From positions 1 through 64,000 of the forward strand of contig JAIXQP010000053.1 in the NCBI GenBank assembly GCA_027485675.1: a DNA stretch of 64,000 bases, given 5' to 3'. Positions within the stretch are counted from its first letter, which is position 1. Every line of letters starts with the position of its first letter. The translations under genes and the position numbers were made by a program. The DNA comes from Terriglobales bacterium. Lineage in GTDB: Bacteria; Acidobacteriota; Terriglobia; Bryobacterales; Bryobacteraceae. The notes beneath the pieces were generated by a model. The model was not told the origin of the DNA. It saw nothing but the letters and a program-made list of their open reading frames with translations, and made no database searches. Positions 61,236-64,000 of the stretch are shown here, in pieces.

Positions 61236-61883
61236 ATGAAGCGGAAAACGATCATCCTTGCCGACGACCATGAGTTGGTGCGGGAAGGCTTGCGGCGAAT
61301 TCTTGAGAACGAATACACATTAGCAGGTACGGTTGGGGACGGCCGTAGCTTAGTCACTGAGGTGGAAAAGTTACAACCGGATCTTGTTGTCTGTGACATT
61401 TCGATGCCGCTGCTGAATGGTCTCGAGGCGCTTAGCGTGTGCCGGGCAAATGGTTGGCGAACGCGATTTGTTTTCGTCACGGGGAGCCTGGATGTGTCTC
61501 TGGCCACCCGGGCCTTCCGCCTGGGCGCGGCAGGATATGTGCTGAAACACGCCGCCACCGAGGAGCTGTTGACGGCGATCCGGGAAGTGCTGATCGGCCG
61601 GACCTACATCACCCCGCGCATCGCCGACAAGGTGCTGCAAAACCTCATGGTGACGCCGGAGGATCGCTCCACGCCGAAAGCAGAGTTGAGTCAACGAGAG
61701 CGCGAGGTGCTGCAGTTGATTGCCGAAGGCAAGACGATGAAAGAGGCCGCCACGGCGCTGGACGTTTCGCCGCGAACGGTGGAATTTCACAAGAAGAACA
61801 TCATGGACAAGACCGGTTTGCGGACCACTGCCGAGTTGTCCCGCTATGCCGTGCGCAGCGGGATTAGCGTCGAGGTCGAGTAG
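61236..61883 (+). CDS. NarL/LuxR-type response regulator
   Basis: The 215-residue protein has a receiver domain (ILADDHELVREGLRRIL with acidic pair, VVCDISMPLLNG with the phospho-Asp near 54, FVTGS and VLKHA with the conserved Lys). A LuxR-type helix-turn-helix follows (LSQREREVLQLIAEGKTMKEAATALDVSPRTVEFHKKNIMDK). It is the probable partner of the HisKA_3 kinase at 56846-58786, separated from it by the NusG/sigma-54 block. Its last 20 bases overlap the convergent small Hsp20 gene. Confidence 0.92.
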   Translation: MKRKTIILADDHELVREGLRRILENEYTLAGTVGDGRSLVTEVEKLQPDLVVCDISMPLLNGLEALSVCRANGWRTRFVFVTGSLDVSLATRAFRLGAAGYVLKHAATEELLTAIREVLIGRTYITPRIADKVLQNLMVTPEDRSTPKAELSQREREVLQLIAEGKTMKEAATALDVSPRTVEFHKKNIMDKTGLRTTAELSRYAVRSGISVEVE

Positions 61884-62130
61884 CTCCGGACCGGGAGGAC
61901 CGGTGCACGGCGACCGTAAGGACGCCTCGCTCAAGATTTACTTGCACATCCGCCAGTTCGGCGTCCGGAGCAAGCAGGTTCAAAAGGAGAACTCCGTCTT
62001 CTTCTCTCACGTCAACCTCAGGAACACTCCCGCCGGGAGGAAGTTCAGACGTCAGCCGGGCGAGAAGTTGGTCTACATCACGAGTAAACCGTTGTACGAG
62101 ATCATTTGGGCTGGGATAGGTAGCGGGCAT
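61864..62130 (-). CDS. Short Hsp20/alpha-crystallin-like protein
   Basis: The 88-residue product contains the front half of an alpha-crystallin domain: VPEVDVREEDGVLLLNLLAPDAELADVQVNLERGVLTVAV, with an N-terminal arm of about 30 residues. The later beta strands and the C-terminal IxI motif of small heat-shock chaperones are missing, and the chain ends in a basic tail (RSSRSGATRPRR). It may be a truncated remnant or a minimal chaperone. It lies between the response regulator and a CBS gene, a stress-type neighbourhood. Confidence 0.62.
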   Translation of the reverse strand: MPATYPSPNDLVQRFTRDVDQLLARLTSELPPGGSVPEVDVREEDGVLLLNLLAPDAELADVQVNLERGVLTVAVHRSSRSGATRPRR

Positions 62131-62147
62131 GCGGAAATCTCCCGGGT

Positions 62148-62585
62148 TCAGGCGGCTGCCCCATTGTGATGGCGCAGGGCTTGGATAGTCGAGACCACTT
62201 CGCCGCGAGTGGTCTTTTCGTCGCGAATCGCGATGTCGGAGAGGGTAATGATGCCGGAGAGGCGGCCGGCTGGATCGACGACGGGGAGGCGGCGTACCTG
62301 GGCCTGCCGCATCAGTTGCAGGGCATGGTGGAGGCTGTCCTGCGTCGAACAGGTCTGCACCGGGGTCGTCTCCACATCCCGCACGGCGAGCTCTTGCGCG
62401 GGAAGGCCGCGCGTCCCGAGCGCAATGCAGATGTCGCGATCGGTGATGATGCCGGCCAGCCGGCCAGCCTCAACGACCGGAAGTGCGCCACAGTCGTTGC
62501 TCCACATTAAGGCGACCGCGGCGGCCAGGTTGGTATCCGGGGAACAGCACTGGACGGGTTGGGTCATCGCATCTTTTACTGTCAT
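62148..62585 (-). CDS. CBS-pair domain protein (second copy)
   Basis: The 145-residue product has two CBS motifs: VKDAMTQPVQCCSPDTNLAAAVALMWSND with LAGIITDRDI, then LHHALQLMRQAQVRRLPVVD with LSGIITLSDIAI. It starts at ATG 62585 with an AGGAA site and is followed 17 bases later by the Hsp20-like gene. Like the CBS protein at 56395 it probably senses adenine nucleotides in a stress regulon. Confidence 0.88.
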   Translation of the reverse strand: MTVKDAMTQPVQCCSPDTNLAAAVALMWSNDCGALPVVEAGRLAGIITDRDICIALGTRGLPAQELAVRDVETTPVQTCSTQDSLHHALQLMRQAQVRRLPVVDPAGRLSGIITLSDIAIRDEKTTRGEVVSTIQALRHHNGAAA

Positions 62586-62741
62586 GGATTCCTCGCGACG
62601 AATCTGATTGCATCCCGAGGGCCATCTCCGCCTTCCAAGGACTTAGCGGCCAATGCGGTGGCTGGGTGCGCAACCGGCTGGGGGATTTTGCGCGGGTGTT
62701 CGCATTTCTGGGGCAGGTGTAGTAGTGTGATCGGGAAACTT

Positions 62742-63419
62742 ATGAAACCTTTACTCTTCACCCTGAGTTTGACCTTCGGATCGATGACGGCATTGGCGCA
62801 GCAGCCGGCGCCGCCCAAGCCTGCCCCCGCACCGATGACCTTTTTCGTGACGAGCGTCGGCGTGGGCGATGGCGCGAATTTGGGTGGCTTGGCAGGGGCC
62901 GATGCGCAGTGCCAGAAGCTGGCCTCGGCCGCCGGATCGAGCTTCACCAATTGGAAGGCGTATCTGAGCACCTCCGCCGAAGGTGGCAAGCCGGCCGTGA
63001 ACGCACGGGACCGGATCGGCAACGGCCCGTGGCATAACGCCAAGGGCGCGGTGATCGCCCGCGACCAGGCGCACCTGCACGGCGACACCGCGGAACTGGC
63101 GCGGCTCGGCAATCTGATCACGAAAAACAACGCCCTCAACGAGAAGGGCGAACAGATCAACGGCGTCGGCAGCCAGCCCAACCAGCACGACATTCTGACC
63201 GGGACGCAGCCGGACGGCCGCGCCTACACCGACAGCGCCGACCACACCTGCAAGAACTGGACGAGCAACGGCGAAGGGACCGCGCAAGTCGGCCATAGCG
63301 ACCGGAACGGCGGCGGCATTTCGTGGAACTCCACCCATCCCTCGCGCGGTTGCAGCCAGGCCAATCTGGTGGGCACCGGCGGCGCCGGCCTGTTCTACTG
63401 CTTCGTGCCGGTGCAGTAA
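62742..63419 (+). CDS. Secreted lectin-like protein
   Basis: The 225-residue product starts at ATG 62742 with a signal peptide (MKPLLFTLSLTFGSMTALAQQ) and a short Pro-rich linker. The body has VGVGDGANLGGLAGADAQC, NARDRIGNGPWHNAKGAVIA, HDILTGTQPDGRA, TCKNWTSNGEGTAQVGHSDR and a C-terminal GLFYCFVPV. I recognise this set from a widespread family of exported C-type-lectin-like (endostatin or DUF1554-like) proteins in proteobacteria and acidobacteria. The conserved cysteines (QC, TC, GC, YC) probably form two disulfides. The sulfatase gene starts directly at its stop. Confidence 0.8.
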   Translation: MKPLLFTLSLTFGSMTALAQQPAPPKPAPAPMTFFVTSVGVGDGANLGGLAGADAQCQKLASAAGSSFTNWKAYLSTSAEGGKPAVNARDRIGNGPWHNAKGAVIARDQAHLHGDTAELARLGNLITKNNALNEKGEQINGVGSQPNQHDILTGTQPDGRAYTDSADHTCKNWTSNGEGTAQVGHSDRNGGGISWNSTHPSRGCSQANLVGTGGAGLFYCFVPVQ

Positions 63420-64000
63420 GTGTTGACGAGACGCGGCTTCCTGGGGGCACTGGCGGCAGGCAGGAAGCCGAATCTTGTCTTGGTGCTGGCAGACGATATG
63501 GGCTACGGCGATATCGGCTGCTATGGTTCAAAGGATGTCCCCACGCCGCATTTGGACGCGCTGGCGCGGAGCGGAGTGCGGTTTACCGATGGCTATGTCT
63601 CCTGCGCCGTCTGCAGCCCCTCCCGCGCCGCGCTTCTTACCGGGCGCTACCAGCAGCGTTTCGGCCACGAGTTCAACTCCGGGCCGCTCGAGCGCGAAGG
63701 CGAAGTCGGCTTTGGCCTGCCGGCGGGCGAGAAGATCTTGCCGCAGCTCCTCAAGAGCGCGGGCTATCGCAGCACGGCCATCGGCAAATGGCATTTGGGA
63801 GCGCGTCCCGGCTTCCACCCCTTGGAGCGCGGGTTTGACGAGTTTTTCGGATTCCTCACCGGCGGCAATGCGTTCGTCACGCCGCGGACGGCCGGACGGC
63901 GCGTAGTGGCCTCGGACGGGGACCAGGGGCGCCTCGTGGAACGAGCCGACCCCATCCGGCGCGGGCACGAACCGGTGCCGGAAGACCGTTATCTAACCGA
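63420..64000 (+). CDS. Arylsulfatase-family enzyme (C-terminus beyond window)
   Basis: The frame opens at GTG 63420 (or TTG 63423), one base after the preceding stop, and runs off the right edge with about 193 residues visible. After a short N-terminus (LTRRGFLGALAAG, a degenerate Tat-like signal) it has LVLADDMGYGDIGCYG with metal-binding Asp residues and CAVCSPSRAALLTGRY. In that segment CSPSR is the formylglycine modification motif. AIGKWHLGARPGF supplies catalytic Lys and His. It should hydrolyse sulfate esters, probably on polysaccharides, and would need a formylglycine-generating enzyme, which is not in the window. Confidence 0.9.
   Translation, partial: MLTRRGFLGALAAGRKPNLVLVLADDMGYGDIGCYGSKDVPTPHLDALARSGVRFTDGYVSCAVCSPSRAALLTGRYQQRFGHEFNSGPLEREGEVGFGLPAGEKILPQLLKSAGYRSTAIGKWHLGARPGFHPLERGFDEFFGFLTGGNAFVTPRTAGRRVVASDGDQGRLVERADPIRRGHEPVPEDRYLT

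Overview
The window reads as chromosomal DNA of an acidobacterium, most likely of the Bryobacterales/Solibacter group. The pointers are high G+C, two Oar-like TonB receptors with an N-terminal carboxypeptidase-regulatory domain, a paired DUF1501 gene and planctomycete-type cytochrome (DUF1549/DUF1553) gene, a DUF1080 protein, a PEP-CTERM protein, an STGPRTPEGK-family protein and a beta-propeller/Ig-type secreted module. This assignment comes from recognised families, not from a marker-gene search. No tRNA, rRNA or CRISPR array was seen.

Layout. 1-3.8 kb: edge-truncated STGPRTPEGK gene behind a terminator-like hairpin, an RCC1-repeat secreted protein, a decayed secreted-module gene and an Rpn-type nuclease with a tandem-repeat tail. 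3.9-8.7 kb: ROK glucokinase, xylulokinase, PriA. 8.7-9.9 kb: an AT-richer two-gene island encoding a secreted ten-cysteine peptide and a membrane-anchored companion, behind a near-consensus sigma-70 promoter. 9.9-13.1 kb: HlyD/ABC/ABC-2 exporter. 13.1-19.9 kb: a minus-strand four-gene operon that reads as two translationally coupled effector-immunity pairs (OmpA/peptidoglycan-binding/metallopeptidase + lipoprotein; Tle4-like lipase + Tli4-like lipoprotein), with a divergent SNase-like gene. 20-31 kb: P1B ATPase, TonB receptor, deacetylase, secreted and lipoprotein genes, ferredoxin, DUF2061, PEP-CTERM. 31.3-35.9 kb: ArgS and aconitase.

35.9-37.3 kb is a retron: a structured msr/msd-like RNA closed by a perfect 12-bp inverted repeat (a1/a2), followed at once by a retron-type reverse transcriptase. 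37-49 kb: Uma2, DUF1080, APC permease, second TonB receptor, an ECF sigma operon, DUF1501/DUF1549. 48.9-51 kb: Xre/RES toxin-antitoxin pair, DUF433, and a membrane protein plus XRE regulator behind two identical-format operators, one lying inside the meaB coding sequence. 51-54.8 kb: methylmalonyl-CoA module (epimerase, an unusual fused mutase, MeaB). 55-62.6 kb: a regulatory and stress cluster (di-heme cytochrome, phosphoribosyltransferase, two CBS proteins, PAS histidine kinase, NusG paralogue, pseudo-receiver, sigma-54 activator, LuxR-type regulator, short Hsp20). The window ends in a lectin-like secreted protein and a truncated sulfatase.

A recurring signal is a TAnnnT box 5-10 bases upstream of the start codon of many genes, suggesting that short-leader or leaderless transcripts are common in this genome. 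The most interesting elements are the retron, the coupled effector-immunity operon, the cysteine-rich peptide island and the XRE operator pair.
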